A stretch of 64,000 nt of DNA from NCBI GenBank assembly GCA_035628505.1, contig DASPJR010000067.1, positions 62,001 to 126,000 on the forward strand, read 5' to 3'. The notes below the pieces were generated by a model. That model ran no database searches and was not told the DNA's origin. It saw only the letters and a program-made list of their open reading frames with translations. The DNA comes from DASPJR01 sp035628505 (GTDB taxonomy: Bacteria; Planctomycetota; SZUA-567; H5-PLA8). This document shows positions 1-7,572 of the stretch, in pieces. The translations under genes and the position numbers were made by a program. Each line of letters starts with the position of its first letter. Position 1 is the stretch's first letter.

Positions 1-868
1 ACGAGGTGTTGAGCATGATTTCAATCGCGGCGACGCGGCCCTGGCCGTCAGCGCGCTTGACCAGTCGCTGCGAGACAACGCCGCGCAGCACGAGCGCCAG
101 CTGCATGCGGACCTGGTTGGCTTCCGGGCCTTCGAAGGTGTCGAGAATACGGTCGAGCGACTGCTTGGCATCATTGGTGTGCAGCGTCGAAAACACCAAG
201 TGTCCTGTTTCAGCGGCCGTGATGGCGAAGTGGATGGTTTCAGCGTCTCGCATTTCGCCCATCAGGATCACGTCGGGGTCTTGACGCAGTGCGGCGCGCA
301 GCGCGCGGTGAAGTTCGTGCGTATCCAGTCCCAGTTCGCGCTGATTTATGGTGCTCAGTTCGTCCGTGTACACGAATTCGATCGGGTCTTCGATGGTGAT
401 GATGTGATTCTGGAATTTCTGATTGATGTACTGGATCATGGCCGCGAGCGTCGTTGACTTTCCCGAGCCCGTCGGCCCGGTGACGATGCACAGCCCGTTG
501 GGGTGGTCGCAGAGATCTTTCAACACGTCTGGCAGGCCCATGCCGTCGATGGTCGGCACTTCCAGCGGCACCAGTCGCATGACCGCGCCGATCAATCCGC
601 GCTGAATAAAGGCATTGACGCGGAAGCGCGCGTAACCCGGGATTTCGTACGAAAAGTCGGCTTCGAGCTCCTGCGTGAACACACGCATGCGCTCGGGACC
701 CATCAGACGGCCCATGGTGGCTTTCATGTCTTCAGCGGAGATTTCAGAGTACGTGGTCTGAGGCACGAGGTCGCCGGAGATGCGGAAGAGCGGCGGGCGC
801 CCGGTCTTGATGTGCAAGTCCGAACCGCCACGCTGACCGAGTTCAACGAGCAGAGCATCCAGATCCAT
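1..868 (-). CDS. pilT: Type IV pilus retraction ATPase PilT (3' end beyond window)
   Basis: Cytoplasmic hexameric ATPase that depolymerises type IV pili and powers twitching. The 289 visible codons start at ATG 866-868 behind GGAGG, 8 nt upstream. They show the N-terminal PAS-like region, Walker A GPTGSGKS (about 131-138), the Asp box DPIEF (161-165), Walker B ending in GEMRD (about 198-208) and the His box STLHTN (227-232). The C-terminal AIRNLIRE region lies outside the window. The Walker B form and compact N-terminus fit PilT rather than PilB; PilU cannot be fully excluded. No other pilus gene is visible. Confidence 0.95.
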   Translation of the reverse strand, partial: MDLDALLVELGQRGGSDLHIKTGRPPLFRISGDLVPQTTYSEISAEDMKATMGRLMGPERMRVFTQELEADFSYEIPGYARFRVNAFIQRGLIGAVMRLVPLEVPTIDGMGLPDVLKDLCDHPNGLCIVTGPTGSGKSTTLAAMIQYINQKFQNHIITIEDPIEFVYTDELSTINQRELGLDTHELHRALRAALRQDPDVILMGEMRDAETIHFAITAAETGHLVFSTLHTNDAKQSLDRILDTFEGPEANQVRMQLALVLRGVVSQRLVKRADGQGRVAAIEIMLNTS

Positions 869-947
869 GCAAAAGCCTCCTTTTTTTGTCGATGTGCACC
901 TAGAAGGTAACGCTCAGTCCGCGTTTTAAAAATTCTTTTCGCGGGAA

Positions 948-1086
948 TTGTCTCACGCAAAGACGCAAAGTGGCTGGGTGGCCCTGACGGCGCCAGCCGT
1001 CTGGGCGCTGACGCGCACAGACGACGTGGTCGTCTGTGCCACCCCGTTCCCTCCTTATCTTGGCGCCTTTGCATCTTTGCGTGAGA
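948..1086. repeat. Palindromic intergenic repeat, CGCAAAGA octamer arms
   Basis: The left arm (about 951-971, units like CGCAAAGA) is inverted at about 1066-1086 (TTTGCATCTTTGCGTGAGAC). The interior holds two further hairpins: GACGGC/GCCGTC, and an ACAGACGAC / GTCGTCTGT hairpin at 1018-1041 that resembles the one at 20303-20340. It lies between divergent pilT and rpmF. Confidence 0.85.
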
Positions 1087-1107
1087 CAAGGAGCGAGACA
1101 ATTCAAG

Positions 1108-1135
1108 TTGACATCCGCATCGGGGTCTCTATAGT
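1108..1135 (+). promoter_or_regulatory. Sigma70-type promoter of rpmF-fab cluster
   Basis: TTGACA at 1108-1113 and TATAGT at 1130-1135, with a 16-bp spacer. The same hexamers and spacer occur ahead of the cytochrome b operon at 13698. The start point would be near 1142, giving a leader of about 90 nt before rpmF. Confidence 0.8.
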
Positions 1136-1153
1136 CTAGCGATCTCGTTGCGT

Positions 1154-1180
1154 GGCGGCCTTTGCATGGCCGCCGCTTTT
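1154..1180 (+). terminator. Terminator-like hairpin in the rpmF leader
   Basis: GGCGGCC (1154-1160), a 7-nt loop and GGCCGCC (1168-1174) form a perfect 7-bp GC stem followed by GCTTTTGTTGTTG. It lies between the promoter and the rpmF start, so it could attenuate transcription into the fatty acid cluster. Confidence 0.5.
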
Positions 1181-1229
1181 GTTGTTGCAGCGCAGGCATT
1201 TGCCTGCAAGGGAATAAAGGTCGCAAGTC

Positions 1230-1442
1230 ATGGCACATCCTAAACGAAGACATTCTACCTCGCGCAAGGGCATGCGCCGCGCGCACGATAATCTCACCAG
1301 CCCGATTCTGGGCGTGTGTCCCAAATGCGGCCAGCAGAACCGCTCGCATCAGGTCTGCGGTTACTGCGGTTATTATCGCGGGGTGGAAGTGATCAAGGTC
1401 GAAGCCGAGCCGGAAGCGGCTGCCGGCAGCGAACAGAAGTAG
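1230..1442 (+). CDS. rpmF: 50S ribosomal protein L32
   Basis: Small zinc-ribbon protein of the large ribosomal subunit. The 70 residues begin with the family signature MAHPKRRHS and contain two CxxC knuckles, CPKC and CGYC, that would bind zinc. A short acidic/Ala tail (VEAEPEAAAGSEQK) extends the usual length of about 57-60. AAGG lies upstream of the ATG. It heads the fatty acid synthesis cluster, as in many bacteria, but plsX, often found between rpmF and fabH, is absent here. Confidence 0.97.
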   Translation: MAHPKRRHSTSRKGMRRAHDNLTSPILGVCPKCGQQNRSHQVCGYCGYYRGVEVIKVEAEPEAAAGSEQK

Positions 1443-1449
1443 TAAACGG

Positions 1450-1588
1450 ACAACACGAAGACTCAAAGACACGAAGACACAGAGATTTTACGTGTCTTTG
1501 TGTCAACGAGGCGCGATTATCGCGCTGCAACGAAGCACAAAAAGTGAAGATTCTTTGTGCCTTTGAGTCTTAGTGTCTTTGTGTTGAA
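1450..1588. repeat. Inverted repeat with tandem ACGAAGACx/CAAAGACA units
   Basis: AACACGAAGACTCAAAGACA near 1453 is inverted as TTTGAGTCTTAGTGTCTTTG near 1562-1581. The centre contains the perfect palindrome GCGCGAT-T-ATCGCGC (1511-1525), which might be an operator. It occupies the 179-bp gap between rpmF and fabH. Confidence 0.75.
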
Positions 1589-1621
1589 CTGTTCAGTTGT
1601 CGAAGCAGAGGGGCCAGCGAC

Positions 1622-2617
1622 ATGCAGAGTGCCGCCATATACGGTACCGGCGCGTATACGCCGAAAAAGACGCTGACCAATCTCGATTTCTCGAAGACCC
1701 TCGACACCAGCGACGAATGGATCACCACCCGCACCGGCATCAAGGAGCGGCGCATCGCCGCGCCTGAAGAAGCCACCAGCGACCTGTGCCTTCACGCCGC
1801 GCGCGCCGCCATCGCCGATTCGCAGCTCAAGCCCGAAGATATCGACCTGATCGTCGTTGGCACCATTACGCCAGACTACCCCTTCCCCTCGACTGCTTGC
1901 GTGCTGCAGAACAAGCTTGGCCTGGCCGAGTCCAAGTGCGGCGCCTTCGATCTTTCGGCAGCCTGCTCCGGATTTTTATACGCGCTCTCGACGGCGCAGG
2001 CGTACATTGGCGCGGGCATGGCTAAAAATGTGCTCGTCTGCGGCGCTGAAATCATTTCGCGGTTGATGGATTACAGCGATCGTACGACCTGCATCCTTTT
2101 CGGCGACGGCGCCGGCGCGGTCGTCATGGGTCCTCCGCGTGAGAACGGTCCGAGCCATACAATTCTTTCAACACGCATCTACGCCGACGGCCGCGGCGCG
2201 ACGCTGCTGAACATTCCCGCCGGCGGATCGCTGCGCCCGAACACGCGCGAGACGCTTGAAGAGAAGCTGAATTTCGTGCGCCTCGACGGCCGGGAGGTCT
2301 TCCGCTTCGGCGTGATCACGGCCGTCGATCTGATCAAAGACGCCATGGAGCGCCATAATCTCAAGCGCGAGGACATTGGTGCGATCGTACCGCACCAGGC
2401 GAACATCCGAATTATCGAAGCGGCCGCGGAGCGCCTGGATTTGCCGCTGGATCTGTTCATCACCAATCTGCAGATGTACGGCAACACGTCGGCTGCGTCG
2501 GTCCCGATCGCTCTCGATGAAGCCAGCCGCGCCGGTCGCCTGAAAAAAGGCAAGCCGATCATCACGCTGGCCTTCGGCGCCGGACTGACGTGGACGTCGG
2601 CGGTCATTCAGTGGTGA
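1622..2617 (+). CDS. fabH: 3-oxoacyl-ACP synthase III (KAS III)
   Basis: Starts fatty acid synthesis by condensing acetyl-CoA (or a branched primer) with malonyl-ACP. The 331 residues carry the complete triad: Cys115 in DLSAACSGF, His258 in VPHQAN and Asn288 in YGNTSAAS. The glycine-rich FGDGAGAVV motif lies near 160-168. The length is normal. It is the first enzyme gene of the cluster, followed after a 112-bp gap by fabD. Whether it accepts straight or branched primers cannot be told from the sequence. The two genes are probably co-transcribed from the promoter at 1108. Confidence 0.97.
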   Translation: MQSAAIYGTGAYTPKKTLTNLDFSKTLDTSDEWITTRTGIKERRIAAPEEATSDLCLHAARAAIADSQLKPEDIDLIVVGTITPDYPFPSTACVLQNKLGLAESKCGAFDLSAACSGFLYALSTAQAYIGAGMAKNVLVCGAEIISRLMDYSDRTTCILFGDGAGAVVMGPPRENGPSHTILSTRIYADGRGATLLNIPAGGSLRPNTRETLEEKLNFVRLDGREVFRFGVITAVDLIKDAMERHNLKREDIGAIVPHQANIRIIEAAAERLDLPLDLFITNLQMYGNTSAASVPIALDEASRAGRLKKGKPIITLAFGAGLTWTSAVIQW

Positions 2618-2635
2618 TGTAAAGGCAATAAAAAA

Positions 2636-2707
2636 ACCGCCAAGACGCCAAATCGCCAAGAACTGATTTTTGGTTACCCATCTTGGCGCCTCGGCGTCTT
2701 GGCGGTT
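2636..2707. repeat. Inverted repeat of CGCCAAGA octamers
   Basis: AACCGCCAAGACGCCAAATC (2636-2655) is mirrored by the octamer arm ending at TTGGCGGTT (2699-2707). Each arm is two to three 8-bp units. It fills the fabH-fabD gap and lies directly before the fabD ribosome binding site. Confidence 0.9.
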
Positions 2708-2729
2708 CAAAACAGGTGTGGAGCAGAAT

Positions 2730-3671
2730 ATGTCCGATACATGGGTACTCGTTTTTCCCGGCCAGGGCGCGCAGCAGGTCGGGATGGGCAAAGATCTGGC
2801 GGAGAATCTCCCGGAGGTACGGGAACTCTTCACGCGCGCCGATGATCTGCTGAAATTTCCGCTCAGCAAAACCATGTTCGAAGGTCCCGATACGGCGCTG
2901 GTCGACACCGCCGTGCAGCAACCGGCACTCGTGCTGATGGGCCTGGCGGTAAAGAAAGCACTTGAGATCAAGCGCGGCAAGCCGCTGGGCTGCAGCGCCG
3001 CCGCGGGTCTCTCGCTCGGCGAATACGCAGCGCTGGCGTCTGTCGATGCGATGGACTTCGACCAGGCACTGCTGCTGGTACGCAAGCGCGGCGAACTGAT
3101 GAAGATGGCGTCGGAAAAAGTGCCGTGCGGCATGGCCGTGGTGCTGAACCTCGACGTTGAAAAAATTCAGGCCGCGTGCGAGCAGGCCGTGAAGGAAGTC
3201 GGCGGGATCGTCGCGCCATCCAATTTCAACGGTGGCGGGCAGATCGTCATCGGTGGAAGCAATGATGCACTGGCGAAAGCCATGGAACTCTGCAAGGCCG
3301 CGGGCGCAAAGCGTGTGATGAAGCTGGCGGTGGCCGGCGCGTTCCATACGCCGCTGATGCAGCCGGCGGCGGACGAATTTGGTCCGTTCGTCGATCGGGC
3401 GAGCATCCGCCATGCAAAGCAGCCGGTCTATGCGAACGTTTCAGCGTCACGCGTGGAAGATCCGAATGAAATTCGCGACGGACTCAAGCGCCAGATCACC
3501 AGCCCGGTGCTTTGGGAGCAGACGGTCAGGAACCTGGTCTACACCGGCCGCCGGCATTTTCTGGAACTCGGCCCCGGCAGCACAGTGAGCAACATGATCA
3601 AGCGCATCGCGCCCGAAGCCGAGTGCCGCGCCGTAACGAACTGGGCGGACGTGCAGGCGTTTGCTGACTGA
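2730..3671 (+). CDS. fabD: Malonyl-CoA:ACP transacylase
   Basis: Loads malonyl groups from CoA onto ACP for chain extension. The protein has 313 residues when started at ATG 2730 (MSDTWVLVFPGQGAQ), behind GGAG; an upstream in-frame ATG at 2670 would read through the palindromic repeat and is rejected. The FPGQGAQ motif is at 9-15, the nucleophile Ser95 sits in GLSLGEY, and the catalytic His206 in GAFHTPLM. The length matches the family. It lies between fabH and fabG in the same orientation. Confidence 0.97.
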   Translation: MSDTWVLVFPGQGAQQVGMGKDLAENLPEVRELFTRADDLLKFPLSKTMFEGPDTALVDTAVQQPALVLMGLAVKKALEIKRGKPLGCSAAAGLSLGEYAALASVDAMDFDQALLLVRKRGELMKMASEKVPCGMAVVLNLDVEKIQAACEQAVKEVGGIVAPSNFNGGGQIVIGGSNDALAKAMELCKAAGAKRVMKLAVAGAFHTPLMQPAADEFGPFVDRASIRHAKQPVYANVSASRVEDPNEIRDGLKRQITSPVLWEQTVRNLVYTGRRHFLELGPGSTVSNMIKRIAPEAECRAVTNWADVQAFAD

Positions 3672-3721
3672 ATTGATGGTGACGGGTGGCAAGGCGTCTT
3701 TGAGGTTTACAAATAAGCGCT

Positions 3722-3752
3722 GTTCTCCGCGCCTCTGCGTCTCTGTGGTGAG
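3722..3752. repeat. Single arm of the CACAGAG repeat family
   Basis: TTCTCCGCGCCTCTGCGTCT followed by CTGTGGTG matches one arm of the intact repeats at 23738, 30337 and 32030. No partner arm is visible. It lies in the 101-bp fabD-fabG gap. Confidence 0.6.
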
Positions 3753-3772
3753 AACAATAAAGGAGTCCTTTA

Positions 3773-4513
3773 ATGAGCTTCGAAGGAAAAGTAGTCATCG
3801 TTACCGGCGGTGCGCGCGGGATCGGCAAGGCGGTCACGGAGCGGCTCCATAAAGGAGGCGCCAGCGTCGCGATACTCGGACGCAATGCGGATGCAGCCAA
3901 GGGACTGGCAAGCGAGCTGTCTTCGCGCGGCGCCAAGTGCATCGGCTATGGCTGCGATGTCGCCGACGGGGCGCAAATCGACGCTACTGTCGAGGCGGTC
4001 ATCAAAGACTTCGGCAAGATCGATGTGCTCGTAAATAACGCCGGCATTACGCAGGACGGACTGCTGGTGCGCATGAACGACGAGGCGTGGAACGCGGTGC
4101 TGAACACGAATCTGACCGGTGCATTCAGGATGCTCCGCGCCTGCGCCCGCCCCATGCTCAAAGCCCGCAGCGGTTCGATCGTGAATATCTCCAGCGTCGT
4201 GGCGCTGATCGGCAATGCCGGCCAGGCCAATTACTGCGCGGCCAAGGCGGGGCTGATCGGTCTAACCAAATCGGCAGCACGTGAATTCGCTTCGCGCGGC
4301 GTGCGCGTGAACGCGGTTGCCCCAGGCCTGGTCGATACAGACATGACAGCCAAGCTCACCGAAGATCAGAAGAAAGCGCTGATGACATCAGTACCGCTCG
4401 GCCGCACCGGAACGGGCAGCGACATCGCCGGCGCGGTGGCTTTCCTGGCGTCCGAAGACGCTTCGTACGTCACCGGCCAGGTGCTGAGCGTCTGCGGCGG
4501 AATGGCGATGTAA
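3773..4513 (+). CDS. fabG: 3-oxoacyl-ACP reductase
   Basis: NADPH-dependent short-chain dehydrogenase that reduces 3-oxoacyl-ACP in each elongation cycle. The 246 residues show the cofactor motif TGGARGIG (11-18), NNAG (88-91), the catalytic serine in NISS (near 140) and Tyr154/Lys158 in YCAAK. AAGGAG lies upstream of the start. Length and motifs are typical of FabG, and the position between fabD and acpP makes the assignment firm despite the size of the SDR superfamily. Confidence 0.96.
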   Translation: MSFEGKVVIVTGGARGIGKAVTERLHKGGASVAILGRNADAAKGLASELSSRGAKCIGYGCDVADGAQIDATVEAVIKDFGKIDVLVNNAGITQDGLLVRMNDEAWNAVLNTNLTGAFRMLRACARPMLKARSGSIVNISSVVALIGNAGQANYCAAKAGLIGLTKSAAREFASRGVRVNAVAPGLVDTDMTAKLTEDQKKALMTSVPLGRTGTGSDIAGAVAFLASEDASYVTGQVLSVCGGMAM

Positions 4514-4521
4514 ACGGCGGT

Positions 4522-4573
4522 TTGTGGTGCGAACTTTAGTTCGCACATTTTGCGAACTAAAGTTCGCGCCACG
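4522..4573. repeat. Inverted repeat, GCGAACTTTAGTTCGC family
   Basis: GTGGTGCGAACTTTAGTTCG (4524-4543) is inverted at about 4553-4573 (GCGAACTAAAGTTCGCGCCAC). Each arm is itself a hairpin. Relatives occur at 26741 and 28621. It lies just after fabG. Confidence 0.85.
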
Positions 4574-4594
4574 TCAGGTCAAGCTGTTAAGCCG

Positions 4595-4622
4595 TTGCAG
4601 AAGGCGGATCATCCGCTATATT
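4595..4622 (+). promoter_or_regulatory. Probable promoter of acpP
   Basis: TTGCAG (4595-4600) and TATATT (4617-4622) with a 16-bp spacer, the same spacing as the rpmF and cytochrome b promoters. It would give acpP its own strong transcript with a leader of about 135 nt. Confidence 0.6.
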
Positions 4623-4764
4623 TCTAAGCTTCATTTGAAGTTACCGGATGGCCGCGCGAAACTGTTTTCGGCGAGGGCTGTTCGGGCAATAGAAGTCCCC
4701 ATCGCCGCGTGCGGAAGCAACGCGTTTTCCCACCTGCGACGTGGGCGTCATTTTGGAGGAACAC

Positions 4765-5016
4765 ATGGAGAGCCAGGCGGTTAAGGACAAGGTCATCGAC
4801 ATCATCTGCCAGAAGCTGGACGTCGCGAAGGAAAAAGTGACGCTCGAGACCAAGTTCGGCGAAGACCTGGGCGCCGATTCGCTGGATCAGGCCGAGCTGG
4901 TCATGGAATTCGAGGATGAATTCGACATCAATATTCCCGATGACGCTGAAGGCAAGATCAAGACCGTCGGAGACACGGTGAAGTTCATCGAAGACCAGCT
5001 GAAGGCCAAGGGCTGA
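4765..5016 (+). CDS. acpP: Acyl carrier protein
   Basis: Carries growing acyl chains on a 4'-phosphopantetheine arm attached to Ser39 in GADSLDQAEL. The 83-residue, strongly acidic four-helix protein starts at ATG 4765 behind an excellent GGAGGA; an in-frame GTG 24 nt upstream has no ribosome site. The sequence closely follows the AcpP consensus (EDLGADSLD, EFEDEFDINIPDDA). It sits between its own promoter and a terminator at 5080, so it may be expressed more strongly than its neighbours, as needed for this abundant carrier. Confidence 0.98.
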   Translation: MESQAVKDKVIDIICQKLDVAKEKVTLETKFGEDLGADSLDQAELVMEFEDEFDINIPDDAEGKIKTVGDTVKFIEDQLKAKG

Positions 5017-5079
5017 TCCCGCTCGCCGCGGAAGTTCGCGGCTGCTGGTCGCGCAGAGGCTCTTGCCGCGTTACGCCCT

Positions 5080-5103
5080 GCCCCTGATTCGACAGGGGCT
5101 TTT
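5080..5103 (+). terminator. Intrinsic terminator between acpP and fabF
   Basis: GCCCCTG (5080-5086), a 6-nt loop and CAGGGGC (5093-5099) form a perfect 7-bp stem followed by TTTT. Partial termination here would uncouple ACP from FabF levels. Confidence 0.7.
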
Positions 5104-5192
5104 GAAGAGAGAGCCTTTCGAACAGTCTTACTAGCAGCAGCTCTATGCGTGAAGAAAGGGCTGCGCTAAGGGATGAGTGCGGAGAAGTTCAC

Positions 5193-6443
5193 ATGAGTTC
5201 AGCAAGACGTCGCGTGGTTGTAACGGGCCTGGGGGTTGTCACGCCTGTCGGTCTCACCGTGAAGGACACCTGGCAGTCGCTGCTCAACAACGTCAGCGGC
5301 ATCGGACCGATTACTGCATACGACTGCAGCCAGCATGAAGTGAAAATCGCCGGAGAGGCGAAAAACTTCATTCCGGAAAACTACATCGAAAAGCGCGAGG
5401 CACGCCGCCTCGACCGCTTTTCCCAACTGGCTGTCGCAGCCGCGCGCGAAGCGGTGAGCGATTCGAAGCTGGACTTCTCCAAAGAGGACACCTCCCGCTG
5501 CGGCGTGCTGATCGGAACTGGGATCGGCGGCATTACTGAAATTGAAGAACAGAAAGAACGCCTGATGAGCAAAGGACCGGGCAAGGTATCGCCCTTCCTG
5601 ATCCCCAAGCTCATGGCCAATGCCGCTTCGGCGCACGTCTCCATTCTCTATAAGCTGCGCGGCCCCAACTACTGCATCGTCACAGCGTGCGCGGCCGGAG
5701 CCAACTCGCTCGGCTCGGCGCTGCGAACGATTCAGTACGGCGAAGCAGACATCATGGTTGCCGGCGGCACCGAAGCAGCGATCACGCCGCTGGGCATGGC
5801 CGGCTTCGCCAACATGGGCGCGCTGTCCAAGCGCAACGACGACCCGGCCGGTGCGTCGCGTCCGTTCGACAAAGACCGCGATGGTTTCGTGATGGGCGAA
5901 GGCGCAGGCGTAGTCGTATTGGAAGAACTGGAGCACGCCCTGAAGCGCGACGCCAAGATCTACGCCGAGTTCACCGGCTACGGACTCAGCGGCGACGGCT
6001 ATCACATCACATCGCCGTGCGAAGACGGCGACGGCGGCGTGCGAGCGATGACTGCCGCGCTGAAGGATGCCAACCTGCGGCCGGATGACATCGACTACAT
6101 CAATGCGCACGGAACGTCCACGCCCACGAACGACCGCATCGAGACACGCGCCATCAAGACAGTGCTGGGCGAGCGCGCGCGCAAGATTCCAGTCAGCTCG
6201 ACCAAGAGCATGACCGGCCACACGCTGGGCGCGGCGGGCGGCGTCGAATTCGTGGTCTCGTGCATGTCGGTCGCAGAAGACAAAGTTCATGCGACGTTGA
6301 ATTTCAAAAACGCCGATCCCGATTGCGACCTCGACTACGTCCCCGGCAGCGCGCGTGATCATAAGGTCCGCAACGCCCTGTCGAACAGTCTCGGCTTTGG
6401 CGGCCATAATGCCACGCTGATCGTGAGCAAGCTGAAGCTGTAA
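5193..6443 (+). CDS. fabF: 3-oxoacyl-ACP synthase II (KAS II)
   Basis: Elongating condensing enzyme of type II fatty acid synthesis. Starting at ATG 5193 (MSSARRRVVVTGLG) with GGAG upstream gives 416 residues; an in-frame ATG at 5145 would add 16 residues with no family match. The triad is Cys166 (TACAAG), His306 (NAHGTST) and His343 (GHTLGAAGG), with Lys338 in TKSMTGH. The gatekeeper motif near the C-terminus, LGFGGHNA, is intact. It closes the fab cluster, 31 bp ahead of the transporter genes. Confidence 0.97.
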   Translation: MSSARRRVVVTGLGVVTPVGLTVKDTWQSLLNNVSGIGPITAYDCSQHEVKIAGEAKNFIPENYIEKREARRLDRFSQLAVAAAREAVSDSKLDFSKEDTSRCGVLIGTGIGGITEIEEQKERLMSKGPGKVSPFLIPKLMANAASAHVSILYKLRGPNYCIVTACAAGANSLGSALRTIQYGEADIMVAGGTEAAITPLGMAGFANMGALSKRNDDPAGASRPFDKDRDGFVMGEGAGVVVLEELEHALKRDAKIYAEFTGYGLSGDGYHITSPCEDGDGGVRAMTAALKDANLRPDDIDYINAHGTSTPTNDRIETRAIKTVLGERARKIPVSSTKSMTGHTLGAAGGVEFVVSCMSVAEDKVHATLNFKNADPDCDLDYVPGSARDHKVRNALSNSLGFGGHNATLIVSKLKL

Positions 6444-6474
6444 CTGCCCGGCGGGGTGAAGGGAGACCCGACCA

Positions 6475-7572
6475 ATGTCTTCCAGCACCATTCATCCCCG
6501 CCGCTCCGCCTCATTGCAAGGCGTGCTCTGGCTCGCGCCGCTGTTTCTTCTGGGCATTCTCGGTTACGTCGGTTATCTGGGCTTGAATGCCGATGCGCGC
6601 CCAGCGCCTGCCGTTCCAAATAGCTCCTCTTCTGATTATCCGCTTACTGTCACCGAAGCCGATGGCCGAAAGGTCGTGATTCCGCGCAAGCCCATGCGCA
6701 TCATCGCGACGAACGCCGGCATGGCGGATATCCTTTCGGTGCTGATCCCGCCCGAACGCATTGCGGCAGTTCCCGACACGGTCGACGGTTTCGCAGGAAA
6801 CACGAAGTACTTCGCGGAACACAAAGAGATCAAGCGCTTTGGCAAGTACCAGGCCGAGCCGCTCCTGGCGCTTAAGCCGGACCTGATCCTGAGCAACTCG
6901 TTTCAGGATTCGACGACCACGGACATACTAGAAAAGAACGGCATTCCCGTGCTGCGTTTTGAATATTACAAGACGATGAACAGCATTCGCGAATCGGTGC
7001 TGATTGTCGGGAAAGCAGTCGGAGAAAATGAAAAAGCGCGGCAACTCGTCGAGAATTTTGACGCCCGCATTGCAGCTGTGAAAATAGCCGTCGCCGGCCG
7101 GCCGCGTCCGCGCGTGCTTTCGTACAGCAACTACGGCCAGGGCTATGCCGTCGGCGTGGGCGAAAGCCAGGACGAAATCATCACCATTGCCGGCGCCGTT
7201 AATGCCGCGGCTGAAATGAATTTAAAAGGCCACGTTCATTTCACGTTCGAGCAGATGCTCAAGCTGAACCCGGACTGGCTGATCGTCTCCGGCGAGCAGG
7301 GCCTGAACAGTCCGCAGATCAAAATTTTGATGAACGAGCCAACGCTCGCTCAGCTGCCCGCGCTGAAGAATAATAAAGTGGCCGTGATTCCCGACAACGT
7401 CTACAGCTCCATTTCGCATTATGTCGTGGACGCGATTGAGCTTCTCGCGAAGCAACTGCATCCCGATGCGAAATTCGGTTTGAAGTGGGACTGTGACCCG
7501 CGAGTAGGTTCAAAGTTGCCTCTTGCCCCACAGCCGACGCAGCACATTTCTGAAACTGACGAGCTAAAATGA
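6475..7572 (+). CDS. ABC importer substrate-binding protein (iron siderophore/cobalamin type)
   Basis: Binds a metal chelate outside the membrane and delivers it to the permease encoded next. The 365 residues begin with one hydrophobic segment (about 17-35) and no lipobox, so the protein is probably anchored or secreted. They continue with the type III periplasmic-binding fold: an entry strand around GRKVVIPRKPMRIIA, a KPDLIL segment, and a late region with NPDWLIV. The stop overlaps the permease start by 4 nt. The ligand (ferric siderophore, heme or B12) cannot be decided from sequence alone. Confidence 0.85.
   Translation: MSSSTIHPRRSASLQGVLWLAPLFLLGILGYVGYLGLNADARPAPAVPNSSSSDYPLTVTEADGRKVVIPRKPMRIIATNAGMADILSVLIPPERIAAVPDTVDGFAGNTKYFAEHKEIKRFGKYQAEPLLALKPDLILSNSFQDSTTTDILEKNGIPVLRFEYYKTMNSIRESVLIVGKAVGENEKARQLVENFDARIAAVKIAVAGRPRPRVLSYSNYGQGYAVGVGESQDEIITIAGAVNAAAEMNLKGHVHFTFEQMLKLNPDWLIVSGEQGLNSPQIKILMNEPTLAQLPALKNNKVAVIPDNVYSSISHYVVDAIELLAKQLHPDAKFGLKWDCDPRVGSKLPLAPQPTQHISETDELK

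Noticed and set aside
5199..6491. A 430-codon leftward frame opposite fabF
   Set aside because: Shadow of fabF; no domain and biased composition.
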